Positions 9,378-18,248 of a DNA stretch of 64,000 nt are shown in pieces. Positions within the stretch are counted from its first letter, which is position 1. Every line of letters begins with the position of its first letter. The notes under the pieces are model-generated. The model made no database searches. It was given only the letters and a program-made list of their open reading frames with translations, and was not told the DNA's origin. The stretch is taken from positions 62,001-126,000 of the forward strand of contig NZ_CAJNBK010000019.1 in NCBI RefSeq assembly GCF_905220975.1, in the 5' to 3' direction. The stretch is from Paraburkholderia haematera. Lineage in GTDB: Bacteria > Pseudomonadota > Gammaproteobacteria > Burkholderiales > Burkholderiaceae. The translations under genes were made by a program, and so were the position numbers.

Positions 9378-9445
9378 ATGCGCTTCGTCCGGATTATCCG
9401 CGCCTGAAGCCTTGAGTCGTGGCCCTGAGTTGAGGCCCAAAAGCA

Positions 9446-10591
9446 TCACCCACAAGCCGGCTTGGCCTTCTTGCATGCGTCGGCAAGCTGGGGCGGCGGG
9501 TCTTTCTTGAACACCGTCTTATACGACTCGAGCACGTTCGACTGAACCACCGCCAAAGACTGCACGCCGATCCACGCCGGCGGTGTCTGGCCGATCAACG
9601 CCTTCATCATCGCCGTGGCTTCGGCCACGCCTTGATCGTACGGGCGTTGCGAGCCGGTTGCCTTGAGCGGTCCGCCCTTGGCGATTTCGATTGCGGACTG
9701 AAGGCCCAGATCGACTGTCGTCATGGGAATATTCACACCTTGTGCCCGCATCGAGGTCAGCGTGTCGAGCGCCGGTTGATCCCAGACGGCGAACAGCCCC
9801 TTGACGTCCGGATTCCCCGTGAGGAAATCGCCCGCGATTTGACCCACTTTCGACGGGTCCGTAAAGGCGACCTGTTTGACCTTGATGTCCGGCCGATTTT
9901 TCTTGATCCAGTCGTTGACGGCCTTGGTGCGTTCCGTCGTGCTGAAGTAATCCACGCCGAAATTCACGAGCCCGATCGTGGCGCCCTTCGGGACGCACGA
10001 GGAGAGCACTTTCGCCGCGATCTGGCCATTGCCTTCGCTGTCGGCGGAAATCATCGACGCGTATTGCTCAGGATGCTTAAGGCCTGTCGGCACGTTGTCC
10101 ATGAACACGAGTTTGATCCCGGCCTCGGACACTTTCTTGTACGTGGCGGCCGTTGCTGTTCCGTCGACCGGAATGGAGATGATGCCGTCCGGATGGCGCT
10201 GAATGGTGTTCTCGATATCGGCGATCTGCTTGTCGACCTGGTATTCCGCCGAAGCCGTGCCGATCACTTCCACGCCGTATTTTTTGAGCGTATCCGTGAT
10301 GCCTTGCACCTGCAATTGCGACCAGTCGAGATTCATGGTCTGCATCGAAATGCCGACCTTGAATTTGCCGGCTTTGATTTTGGCGATGTCGGCGTCGCTC
10401 AGCTTCACAGCATCCACCGAGGCTGCTTTTTCGCCGTTCGGCCCCTGGCCGACAATCGTCTTCGGTCCGATCGAGCCGGCCGGCAGGCTGGTCACGCATT
10501 GCGCATAGGCGCCCGACGACGCCAGCGCCACGACGGTGGCCGCCGCCATGAGAGTGGGTAGAACGCTTCCTGAGCCACGACGATGTTTCAT
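9446..10591 (-). CDS. Sugar ABC transporter substrate-binding protein (type-1 periplasmic, CUT2-like)
   Basis: Periplasmic ligand receptor of 381 residues. Residues 1-30 form a Sec signal (TLMAAATVVALASSGAYAQ), and the mature protein follows with the two-lobed fold of ribose-type receptors: KVGISMQTMNLDWSQLQ, IISIPVDGTATAATYKK, TIGLVNFGVDYFSTTERT and GLFAVWDQPALDTL. Four Cys residues are present, near the mature N-terminus, in the middle (LSSCVPKG) and at the tail (ADACKKAKPACG), so disulfides are plausible. It is the last gene of a leftward ATPase-permease-binding-protein operon that diverges from deoC. The ligand is unknown; deoxyribose, deoxynucleoside or ribose are guesses from context. 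Confidence 0.9.
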   Translation of the reverse strand: MKHRRGSGSVLPTLMAAATVVALASSGAYAQCVTSLPAGSIGPKTIVGQGPNGEKAASVDAVKLSDADIAKIKAGKFKVGISMQTMNLDWSQLQVQGITDTLKKYGVEVIGTASAEYQVDKQIADIENTIQRHPDGIISIPVDGTATAATYKKVSEAGIKLVFMDNVPTGLKHPEQYASMISADSEGNGQIAAKVLSSCVPKGATIGLVNFGVDYFSTTERTKAVNDWIKKNRPDIKVKQVAFTDPSKVGQIAGDFLTGNPDVKGLFAVWDQPALDTLTSMRAQGVNIPMTTVDLGLQSAIEIAKGGPLKATGSQRPYDQGVAEATAMMKALIGQTPPAWIGVQSLAVVQSNVLESYKTVFKKDPPPQLADACKKAKPACG

Positions 10592-10688
10592 GATTCTTCT
10601 CCGTTGGTCTTCATGTTTGTGCTACGTCTCCTGCCATTCACGAACAACGCGGGCACGTGCGCTCATGCGTGATCGACGTGCCGCGTTA

Positions 10689-10742
10689 CTTCCTGAGTCG
10701 CTTCCTGAGTCGCTTCCTGCGTCACTTCCTGGGTCACTTCCT
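10689..10742 (-). repeat. 12-bp tandem repeats spanning the permease stop codon
   Basis: CTTCCTGAGTCG (plus strand) is repeated at 10689, 10701, 10713 and 10725 with small variation, and a partial fifth copy runs into the permease C-terminus. On the coding (minus) strand each unit reads TGA or CGA, then CBC AGG AAG. The permease stop is the TGA of one unit. See the separate finding. Confidence 0.75.
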
Positions 10743-11735
10743 CGTAAAGGCCACAGCCGCGACGATAATGGCCCCCTTGATCACGAGCTGCAGCGATGAG
10801 CTGACGCCGAGCAGGACCAGCCCGTTATTGAGCGTGCCGATGATGAGACTGCCGAGCAGCGTGCCGAGCACGAAGCCGCGGCCGCCGAACAGACTGCAGC
10901 CGCCGAGCGTCACCGAAGCGATCACATCGAGCTCCATGCCTTGCACGACGTCGGGCCGTGCCGCATGCGAGCGCGCGGAGAGCACGAGCGCGGCGAGGCC
11001 GGCCAGCATGCCGGTAAGAATGAAGGCGAGGGTGGTTACGCGTCGCGTGTTGATGCCGGAGTAGAGCGCCGCCGTCGGATTTCCGCCGGCCGCATAGATC
11101 TGCCGGCCGAACACGCTGTAGTGCAGCAGCAGGATGCCCGCGATCACGGTGAGCACCGTCCAGATGATCGGCACCGGCACGCCGGCAATGTCGCCCTCGC
11201 CGAAGATCGCGATGAACGAGTCGTTGGTGATGATCTCGGGTCTCGTGGTCGTCACCATCAGGGCGAGTCCGCGCGCGGCGCTCAAGGTGCCGAGCGTCAC
11301 CAGGAACGAGGGAATGTTCAGCCGCGTGGTCACGACCCCGTTGATCGCGCCGACGATCGCCCCGGTGCCGATACCGGCAATTGCGCCGATGATCCAGTTG
11401 TCGCCCACATAGGCCATGGCGAGCGCCGCGGACATGCCCGATAGCGCCAATGTCGAGCCCACCGACAGATCGATCTGCCGTGCAATGATCACGAAGGTCA
11501 TGCCGATTGCGACGATCGATACGAGTGCGGTTTGCCGGCCGATATTCAGGAAGTTGTCGATCGATAGAAACCAGGGCGACGCGAAGCTGAACACCACCAG
11601 CAGGATCGCGAATGCACCGTAGAGCGCATAGGGCCGGTCGCCTTGCAGCAGCAGTTGGGCGATGCGCCGCGTACGGCTCTTCTGTGGCGGCGATGCCTGC
11701 CGTTCAGCCGTCAGTGGAGAAACAGAATTGTTCAT
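10734..11735 (-). CDS. Sugar ABC transporter permease (RbsC-like)
   Basis: Inner-membrane permease of 333 residues with about eight to ten hydrophobic segments. The start at 11735 overlaps the ATPase stop by 4 bases (ATGA); the upstream in-frame extension only runs through the ATPase gene. Family hallmarks are DLSVGSTLALSGM (BPD_transp_2 signature region), GAINGVVTTRLNIPSFLVTLGTL and GMELDVIASVTLGGCSLFGGRG. The C-terminus ends AFTRK within a 12-bp repeat tract. It partners the two-domain ATPase upstream and the binding protein 142 bp downstream. Confidence 0.92.
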   Translation of the reverse strand: MNNSVSPLTAERQASPPQKSRTRRIAQLLLQGDRPYALYGAFAILLVVFSFASPWFLSIDNFLNIGRQTALVSIVAIGMTFVIIARQIDLSVGSTLALSGMSAALAMAYVGDNWIIGAIAGIGTGAIVGAINGVVTTRLNIPSFLVTLGTLSAARGLALMVTTTRPEIITNDSFIAIFGEGDIAGVPVPIIWTVLTVIAGILLLHYSVFGRQIYAAGGNPTAALYSGINTRRVTTLAFILTGMLAGLAALVLSARSHAARPDVVQGMELDVIASVTLGGCSLFGGRGFVLGTLLGSLIIGTLNNGLVLLGVSSSLQLVIKGAIIVAAVAFTRK

Positions 11736-13387
11736 ATTGCGTGCGCGGAAGAGGAAGTTTCCCGCCCCGAAGAAGGTCCCTCTGAGGGGCTGGGGGACTC
11801 GATAGAAGAACGGGACAGTTGGATCAGGTGATGAAGCGCTTCGGCGTTGGCGAGATCGTCGCGCTCGACGGTCTTGACGATAGCGCCGTCCACGACGATC
11901 GAAATCCGGCTGCACAGGCGCAAAAGTTCATCGAGGTCCGAGGACACGACGAGCACGCCGGTGCCCGCGCGCGCGGCGTCCTGAATCACGCCATAGATCT
12001 CCTCGCGTGCGCCGACGTCGACGCCGACCGTCGGTTCGTCGAGCAGAAGAATCTTGGGGCGCGGGTGATTCCACTTCGCAAAGACCACTTTCTGCTGGTT
12101 GCCGCCGGACAGGAACTTGACCGCGGTCGATGAGCCGGGTGCCTTGACGGCCAGCTCCTTCATCGAGCGCTTCGCCTGGTGGACGGCCGCCTGGCCGCGC
12201 ATCCACCCCCAACGGGAAAATCTCGGCAGCCGTGGCAAGGTCAGGTTGCGCTCGATCGAATGATCGAGAACGAGCCCTTCAAGATGACGATCTTCGGGCA
12301 CCAGCGCCACGCCGAGCCGGATCGCTTCGGCGGGCGTCATACGCGAGCGGGATTGACCGTCGATCACGATCGCGCCCGCCTCGATTCGGCGAATGCCAAA
12401 GATGGTTTGCAGCACTTCCGTGCGCCCGCTGCCGATCAGGCCCGCGAGCCCATGGATCTCGCCGCGGCGAATCATGAGGTCGACGTGGTGAAGCCTGTCA
12501 TTGCTAACGTCCGACAGCTTGAGCATGGGCGCGGCAGCGGCATGGAACGTCGCCAGGGTTTGCCGCTCGACAGCAGAACCGTCATCCCGAACGCCGGCAG
12601 CCATCCGCTCCCGCGCCTGCATGGCGGCATGACCGGGGCCGACGATCGCCGCGACCAGTTGCTTCATGTCGGTCTGCGCGGTCTGAAACACGCCGGCATT
12701 GGCCCCGTCGCGAAACACGGTGACGCGCTGCGAAATGCGGAACACCTCGTTCAAACGATGCGTCACATAGATCACGCCGACGCCGCGATCCGTGACCGCG
12801 CGAATCGCGTCGAACAGGATCTGTTCTTCGCCGCCCGTGAGCGCCGAGGTGGGTTCGTCGAGGATCAGCACGCGCACGTCGCCCATCAGCGCCTTGCAGA
12901 TTTCGGTCATTTGCCGGTAGGCGAACGGCAGCGCGCCAACAGGAGTACGCGGGTCGAGCGGGATGCCGTGCGAGCGGAGGAATTCGCTGACGGTGGCCAT
13001 CAGTTGCCGGTTCTTCACGAAACCGAGACGCGTGCGGGGCTCGCGCCCCAGCATCAGATTGGCTCCTACCGAGAGCGATTCGACCAGGCTCAAATCCTGG
13101 TAGACCACCGCAACACCGGCCTCACGCGAGCGCGCCGGCGAGTCGAACGCCACGGGCTGGCCGGCGATTTCGATGACGCCCTCGTCGTAGGTATGAACGC
13201 CGCTGAGTATCTTGATCAGTGTGGATTTGCCCGCGCCGTTCTCGCCGAGCAAGGCGTGGACTTCGCCGGGCAACACGTCGAGGCTCACGCCGCGCAGCGC
13301 CTGCACGCCACCAAATCGCTTGGTGACGCCCGCAACACGGATCAATGGAACCTGAGGCGATGACGCGGCCGCGACCGGCTCACTCAT
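11732..13387 (-). CDS. Sugar ABC transporter ATP-binding protein (two NBDs, RbsA-like)
   Basis: Cytoplasmic ATPase of 551 residues with two nucleotide-binding domains. NBD1 has Walker A GENGAGKST (48-56), a degenerate signature (ALPFAYRQM) and Walker B VLILDEPTSAL. NBD2 has the family's usual degenerate Walker A (GLIGSGRTEV), an intact LSGGNQQK signature and Walker B ILLLDEPTVGVDVG. It is about 50 residues longer than typical RbsA; the excess is in the interdomain linker and a Ser/Pro-rich tail (SIESPSPSEGPSSGRE). An AGGAG lies about 9 bp before the ATG. It is the first gene of the leftward ABC operon, divergent from deoC across 261 bp that carries a DeoR-like site. Confidence 0.93.
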   Translation of the reverse strand: MSEPVAAASSPQVPLIRVAGVTKRFGGVQALRGVSLDVLPGEVHALLGENGAGKSTLIKILSGVHTYDEGVIEIAGQPVAFDSPARSREAGVAVVYQDLSLVESLSVGANLMLGREPRTRLGFVKNRQLMATVSEFLRSHGIPLDPRTPVGALPFAYRQMTEICKALMGDVRVLILDEPTSALTGGEEQILFDAIRAVTDRGVGVIYVTHRLNEVFRISQRVTVFRDGANAGVFQTAQTDMKQLVAAIVGPGHAAMQARERMAAGVRDDGSAVERQTLATFHAAAAPMLKLSDVSNDRLHHVDLMIRRGEIHGLAGLIGSGRTEVLQTIFGIRRIEAGAIVIDGQSRSRMTPAEAIRLGVALVPEDRHLEGLVLDHSIERNLTLPRLPRFSRWGWMRGQAAVHQAKRSMKELAVKAPGSSTAVKFLSGGNQQKVVFAKWNHPRPKILLLDEPTVGVDVGAREEIYGVIQDAARAGTGVLVVSSDLDELLRLCSRISIVVDGAIVKTVERDDLANAEALHHLIQLSRSSIESPSPSEGPSSGRETSSSAHAI

Positions 13388-13562
13388 CTGGTATGTCTCC
13401 TGCGTCGATACGACGAAATTTTTCTCTTTGTATTGGGCTGACGATCGAAACCGAATCGAAACCGTCTTGTGATCTTCGCATCATGAATATGGTGCGTCAA
13501 TAACATTTGTGGCTCTTGGTAGGGCTTGATATCTATTTATGTCATGATTGCATCGTCATGCT

Positions 13563-13578
13563 TGTGAGAATTCTATCA
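13563..13578 (+). promoter_or_regulatory. DeoR-like operator upstream of deoC
   Basis: TGTGAGAATTCTATCA matches the E. coli DeoR operator palindrome TGTTAGAATTCTAACA at 14 of 16 positions. It lies 71 bp before deoC and 176 bp before the divergent ABC ATPase gene. It overlaps a possible -35 (TTGTGA, 13562-13567) with a weak -10 TAGCAT at 13586, so a bound repressor could block deoC transcription. The operator sequence is from memory of the E. coli system; binding here is inference. Confidence 0.6.
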
Positions 13579-13648
13579 ATCGTTGTAGCATAAGTGCGAA
13601 CAACTTGTCGGCGGCTGTTGTGCGTCGCATCAAATTTCCGGATGCCTT

Positions 13649-14659
13649 ATGCCTGAAGCGCCTGTGCTTTCTTCTTCGGTCGTCGCGCTGCGCGGCGGCC
13701 CGCTCGTCCATCCGGTTCGTAATCCGGGCATGCCGTTCGACGCGTCCTGGCTGGACGGCTTGCGCGTCAACCAGTCCGCCGTGGAGCGGCGCACGTCTAC
13801 GCTCGGGACGCGCCGCAGCGTCAAGAAGGATGCGCAGGCGGCCTGGCTCCTGAAGGCTGTGACCTGCATCGACCTCACCACGCTGAATGGCGACGACACC
13901 GAAGGGCGCGTGCGGCGCCTTTGCGCGAAGGCGCGTCAACCCGTGCGGGCCGATCTGCTCGAAGCGCTCGGCATCGCGCCGCGCGGCATCACGACGGGCG
14001 CGGTCTGTGTTTATCACCGCTTTGTTGCGGCGGCGGTGGATGCGCTGCAGGGCAGCGGCATTCCGGTCGCCGCCGTTTCGACAGGATTCCCGGCCGGACT
14101 GATTCCGCATCCGCTGAAGCTGAAAGAGATTGAGGCCTCGGTCGCGGACGGTGCACAGGAAATCGACATTGTCGTCACGCGTGAGTACGTGCTGACCGGC
14201 AACTGGCAGGCGCTTTACGACGAAGTGCGCGAGTTCCGCGCGGCCTGCGGCCCGGCGCATCTGAAGGCGATTCTGGCGACCGGCGACATCCGCACGCTCT
14301 CCAACGTGGCGCGCGCCTCGATGGTCTGCATGATGGCCGGCGCGGACTTCATCAAGACGTCGACCGGCAAGGAAGGCGTCAACGCCACGCTGGATGTCTC
14401 GCTGGTGATGGTGCGCATGATCCGCGAGTACCAGGAACGCACCGGCGTGCCGATCGGGTTCAAACCGGCGGGTGGCGTGTCGAGCGCGAAATCCGTCCTG
14501 TCCTATCAGATCCTCATGAAGGAGGAACTCGGCCGCCCATGGCTCGAACCGGAACTGTTCCGGATCGGTGCATCGAGCCTGCTGGCCGATATCGAACGCC
14601 AGCTCGAACATCACGTGAGCGGTCGTTACTCCGCTTTCAACCGTCACCCCGTAGCCTGA
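13649..14659 (+). CDS. deoC: Deoxyribose-phosphate aldolase (long DeoC form)
   Basis: Class I aldolase of 336 residues that splits 2-deoxyribose-5-phosphate into glyceraldehyde-3-phosphate and acetaldehyde. The Schiff-base lysine is Lys236 (DFIKTSTG), the proton-relay lysine is Lys272 (GFKPAGG) and the catalytic Asp lies in EIDIVV (about 172-177). The N-terminal extension with LLKAVTCIDLTTLNGDDT marks the longer subtype, unlike the roughly 250-residue E. coli enzyme. It heads a rightward operon with the ALDH gene 16 bp downstream, and a DeoR-like site lies upstream. The combination with a deoxyribokinase candidate, importers and DeoR supports a sugar-catabolic role. Confidence 0.96.
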   Translation: MPEAPVLSSSVVALRGGPLVHPVRNPGMPFDASWLDGLRVNQSAVERRTSTLGTRRSVKKDAQAAWLLKAVTCIDLTTLNGDDTEGRVRRLCAKARQPVRADLLEALGIAPRGITTGAVCVYHRFVAAAVDALQGSGIPVAAVSTGFPAGLIPHPLKLKEIEASVADGAQEIDIVVTREYVLTGNWQALYDEVREFRAACGPAHLKAILATGDIRTLSNVARASMVCMMAGADFIKTSTGKEGVNATLDVSLVMVRMIREYQERTGVPIGFKPAGGVSSAKSVLSYQILMKEELGRPWLEPELFRIGASSLLADIERQLEHHVSGRYSAFNRHPVA

Positions 14660-14675
14660 ACAGAAGACCGATCCC

Positions 14676-17069
14676 ATGAGCGTAGCCGAGTATTTTTCAT
14701 CGATGGAGTACGGTCCCGCACCCGAGGACGATCAACCCGCGCGCGCGTGGCTCGCGCAGCATGAGTCGGGCTTCGGGCATTTCATCGGCGGTGCATGGCA
14801 CGCGCCGGCCGCCGGTGAGCGCTTCGTCTCGCACGCGCCCGCCACGGGCGAGCGGCTCGCCGGCATCGCCCAGGGCGACGCGGCCGATGTCGACGCGGCG
14901 GTGGCCGCCGCGCGCGCCGCGCAGCCGGGCTGGTTCGCACTCGGCGGCGCCGGGCGCGCACGGCATCTGTACGCGCTCGCACGCATGGTCCAGCGACATA
15001 GCCGGCTCTTTGCCGTGCTCGAAGCGCTCGACAACGGCAAGCCGATCCGCGAAACCCGCGATATCGACGTGCCGCTCGTCGCACGGCACTTCCTGCATCA
15101 CGCGGGTTGGGCGCAGTTGCAGGAGAGCGAGTTCGCCGATTTCGCGCCGCTCGGGGTCGTCGGGCAGATCGTGCCGTGGAATTTTCCGCTGCTGATGCTC
15201 GCATGGAAAATCGCCCCGGCAATTGCAATGGGTAACTGCGTCGTGTTGAAGCCGGCCGAATACACGCCGCTCACCGCGTTGCTGTTTGCCGAACTGGCCC
15301 ATCGAGCCGGTTTGCCGTCAGGCGTGCTGAACGTCGTGACGGGCGACGGCCGAACCGGCGCCGCGCTCGTCGAGCATGCGCAGGTGGACAAGATCGCTTT
15401 CACGGGGTCGACGGAAGTCGGGCGCCTGATCCGCGCGGCCACGGCCGGCTCGGGCAAATCGCTGACGCTCGAACTCGGCGGCAAGTCGCCCTTCATCGTG
15501 TTCGACGACGCCGATCTTGACGGCGCTGTCGAAGGTGTCGTCGACGCGATCTGGTTCAACCAGGGGCAGGTGTGCTGTGCGGGTTCGCGCCTGCTCGTGC
15601 AGGAGGGGATCGAAGCACGCTTCATTGCGAAGCTGAAGCGCCGCATGGAAACGCTGCGCGTCGGCACGTCGCTCGATAAGAGTATCGATATCGGCGCGAT
15701 CGTCGATCCGGTGCAGCTCGAACGCATTCAATCGTTGGTGGAAACCGGACGGCGTGAAGGCTGCGCGGTGTGGCAGTCGCCCGATACAACGATGCCCGCC
15801 GGCGGCTGTTTCTATCCGCCCACGCTCGTCACCGGCGTGGCGCCGGCTTCCGTTCTGGCTCAGGAAGAAATCTTCGGACCGGTGCTGGTCACGATGAGCT
15901 TTCGCACGCCGGACGAAGCGATTGCGCTTGCCAACAATTCGCGCTACGGGCTCGCGGCGAGCGTGTGGAGCGAAACCATCGGCCGCGCGCTCGATATCGC
16001 GCCGCGCCTTCAATGCGGCGTGGTGTGGATCAACGCGACCAATCTGTTCGATGCGGCGGTTGGCTTCGGCGGCTATCGCGAGTCGGGCTATGGCCGCGAA
16101 GGCGGTCGTGAGGGCATCTACGAATATCTGAAACCGCGCGCCTGGCTCAATCTTCCCGTCCGTCGGGCCGCGCGTGCTGAACCGATAGCGGGCACAGGCG
16201 AGCGCGATCCGTTGTCGAATGTCACGCTCATCGATCGCACCGCGAAGCTCTTTATTGGCGGCAAGCAGGTGCGTCCGGACAGCGGCTACTCGTTGCCGGT
16301 TCACGCGCCGGATGGGACGCTGGTGGGTGAAGTGGGCGAGGGGAACCGCAAGGACATTCGTAACGCGGTCGAAGCGGCGCGCGCGGCGCAGAAATGGTCG
16401 CAGGCGAGTACGCATAACCGCGCCCAGGTGCTGTTCTATCTCGCGGAGAACCTGGCTGTTCGTGCGGACGAATTCGCGCGGCAACTGGTGATCAGAAACG
16501 GTGCGACGGAAGCGGCGGCGCATGCGGAAGTCGAGGCAGCGGTCACGCGTCTGTTCACCTATGCGGCGTGGGCCGACAAGTTCGACGGCGCAGTGCATAC
16601 GCCGCCGCTGCGCGGTGTCGCGCTGGCGATGCACGAGCCGCTCGGCGTGATCGGTATTGCCTGTCCGGACGAAGCGCCGTTGCTCGGCTTCGTCTCGCTG
16701 GCGGCACCCGCGCTGGCAATGGGCAATCGCGTGGTGGTGTTGCCGAGCGCGGCGTGTCCGCTCACGGTGACCGACTTTTACCAGGTGGCCGAGACATCGG
16801 ATGTGCCGGGCGGCGTGCTGAACATCGTCACGGGAGAGCGTGGCGCGCTGCTGCCCGCGCTTGCGAAACACGACGATGTCGATGCCGTCTGGTGTTTCGG
16901 CCATGCAGCGGATTCGACGCTGGTCGAGCGCGAGTCGATCGGCAATCTGAAGCGCACCTTTGTCGATCACGGCCGCCAGTTCGACTGGTTCGACCGTGCG
17001 AGCGAAGGCCGGCCGTTTCTGCGTCAGGCTGTGCAGGTGAAGAACATCTGGATACCGTACGGCGACTGA
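14676..17069 (+). CDS. Domain-duplicated aldehyde dehydrogenase (ALDH16-like)
   Basis: NAD(P)-dependent aldehyde dehydrogenase of 797 residues made of one full ALDH domain and a second, shorter one. Domain 1 (about 25-495) has PWNFP with Asn169, general base Glu266 (LELGGKSP) and nucleophile Cys300 (FNQGQVCCAGSR). Domain 2 (about 525-797) keeps the fold start (KLFIGGKQV), EPLGVIGIACP and VPGGVLNIVTG but lacks the Glu and Cys active-site motifs and ends early. This matches the ALDH16 architecture, whose second domain is non-catalytic. It lies 16 bp after deoC, so the likely substrate is acetaldehyde released by DeoC, giving acetate; this is inference from context. Confidence 0.92.
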   Translation: MSVAEYFSSMEYGPAPEDDQPARAWLAQHESGFGHFIGGAWHAPAAGERFVSHAPATGERLAGIAQGDAADVDAAVAAARAAQPGWFALGGAGRARHLYALARMVQRHSRLFAVLEALDNGKPIRETRDIDVPLVARHFLHHAGWAQLQESEFADFAPLGVVGQIVPWNFPLLMLAWKIAPAIAMGNCVVLKPAEYTPLTALLFAELAHRAGLPSGVLNVVTGDGRTGAALVEHAQVDKIAFTGSTEVGRLIRAATAGSGKSLTLELGGKSPFIVFDDADLDGAVEGVVDAIWFNQGQVCCAGSRLLVQEGIEARFIAKLKRRMETLRVGTSLDKSIDIGAIVDPVQLERIQSLVETGRREGCAVWQSPDTTMPAGGCFYPPTLVTGVAPASVLAQEEIFGPVLVTMSFRTPDEAIALANNSRYGLAASVWSETIGRALDIAPRLQCGVVWINATNLFDAAVGFGGYRESGYGREGGREGIYEYLKPRAWLNLPVRRAARAEPIAGTGERDPLSNVTLIDRTAKLFIGGKQVRPDSGYSLPVHAPDGTLVGEVGEGNRKDIRNAVEAARAAQKWSQASTHNRAQVLFYLAENLAVRADEFARQLVIRNGATEAAAHAEVEAAVTRLFTYAAWADKFDGAVHTPPLRGVALAMHEPLGVIGIACPDEAPLLGFVSLAAPALAMGNRVVVLPSAACPLTVTDFYQVAETSDVPGGVLNIVTGERGALLPALAKHDDVDAVWCFGHAADSTLVERESIGNLKRTFVDHGRQFDWFDRASEGRPFLRQAVQVKNIWIPYGD

Positions 17070-17130
17070 CTGAAAATCGGCGCTTGCGCCTGAACAACAT
17101 GCACGCCAACCAGAAAATGGAGGAGACAAC

Positions 17131-17244
17131 GTGCTGAAGAATCTGGATTTGCGATTTTTGGTATCGAATGCTGGTGCGCTGCGCGCCGCGCATGCCTCGC
17201 GTGAATGCTTCCCGATGAGCGTGCCTCAGGGGGAACGCGAATGA
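17131..17244 (+). CDS. 37-codon ORF translationally coupled to the kinase
   Basis: GTG start with a strong GGAGGAG six bases upstream (17119-17130 region). It encodes 37 residues (MLKNLDLRFLVSN... ending PQGERE), and the stop TGA overlaps the kinase ATG in an ATGA junction. No known function. The start MLKNLD resembles the N-terminus of RbsD/FucU sugar mutarotases, so it could be the decayed front of such a gene kept as a coupling leader; this resemblance is short and weak. There is no signal peptide and no clear TM segment. Confidence 0.45.
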   Translation: MLKNLDLRFLVSNAGALRAAHASRECFPMSVPQGERE

Positions 17245-18215
17245 ACACGTCGTTACAACGAAACGGGCGTGTCGTCATTCTCGGCATCTACGTCACGGAT
17301 CTGACGTTTCGCGCCGCGCGTATGCCGCTGATCGGCGAGACGATCGCCGGCACGGCGTTTGCGATGGGGCCGGGCGGCAAGGGCTCGAACCAGGCGGTGG
17401 CCGCGGCGCGCGCCGGTGCCGAAGTGGTGTTCTGTACCCGCATCGGCAACGACGCGTTCGGCGAGATTGCGCGTGCAACGTGGGCCGCTGAAGGCATCAC
17501 GGCGCGCGCTTCGGTGATCGAAGGCGTGTCCACGGGGGCCGCGCATATCTTCGTCGACGACACCACCGGCATGAACGCGATCATTGTCGCTTCCGGCGCC
17601 GCCGGCACGATGGATGCCGCCGACGTCGACGCGATCGAAGCCGACATCGCCGCCGCGCGCGTGTTCGTCACGCAACTCGAACAGCCGCTCGAGGCCGCGC
17701 GCCACGGGCTCGAAGTGGCGCGCCGGCACGGCGTCATCACCGTGTTCAACCCGGCGCCCGCCATGCCGCTCGACGACGCTATCTTCCCGTTGTGCGACTT
17801 CATCACCCCCAACGAAACCGAAGCCAGCGCACTCACCGGCGTGCCGATCGCGAATGCCGACGACGCGCGCCGTGCCGCCGAGGTGCTGCTCGCCAAAGGT
17901 GTCGGCGCGGTCATCGTCACGCTGGGAGAAGGTGGCGCGCTGCTGCACTCGGCCACCCAATCGGTGCTGGTGCCGGCCTATCGCTGTGGCCGCGTGGTGG
18001 AGACCGCGGGCGCGGGCGACGGCTTTACGGGCGGCTTCGCTGCAGCCCTGGCACGGGGCGACGACGCCGTGTCGGCACTGCGTTTCGGCTGCGCGCTCGC
18101 GGGTATTTCCGTCACACGTCCAGGGACGGCGCCTTCCATGCCGACGCTCGACGAAGTGAACCGCGTGTTGAATCAGCCAGCCGAGTTGTCCCAGGCGTCC
18201 TCGCCGCTGTCCTGA
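17241..18215 (+). CDS. Ribokinase/deoxyribokinase-family sugar kinase (PfkB)
   Basis: Carbohydrate kinase of 324 residues from ATG 17241, which overlaps the upstream small ORF (ATGA). An in-frame start at 17205 would add 12 residues without a better ribosome site. PfkB marks are the substrate loop GPGGKGSNQAVAAARAG and the C-terminal anion hole with catalytic Asp, ETAGAGDGFTGGF. The position that is Asn in E. coli RbsK (GSINAD) and Met in Salmonella DeoK (GSNMVD) is Val here (GIYVTD), which fits a deoxy-sugar better than ribose. With deoC next door, 2-deoxyribose to deoxyribose-5-phosphate is the likely reaction. Specificity is not proven, so I give no symbol. Confidence 0.9.
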   Translation: MNTSLQRNGRVVILGIYVTDLTFRAARMPLIGETIAGTAFAMGPGGKGSNQAVAAARAGAEVVFCTRIGNDAFGEIARATWAAEGITARASVIEGVSTGAAHIFVDDTTGMNAIIVASGAAGTMDAADVDAIEADIAAARVFVTQLEQPLEAARHGLEVARRHGVITVFNPAPAMPLDDAIFPLCDFITPNETEASALTGVPIANADDARRAAEVLLAKGVGAVIVTLGEGGALLHSATQSVLVPAYRCGRVVETAGAGDGFTGGFAAALARGDDAVSALRFGCALAGISVTRPGTAPSMPTLDEVNRVLNQPAELSQASSPLS

Positions 18216-18248
18216 CCATTCGCGAAGGCCCAAGGAGATCTTGCTCAC

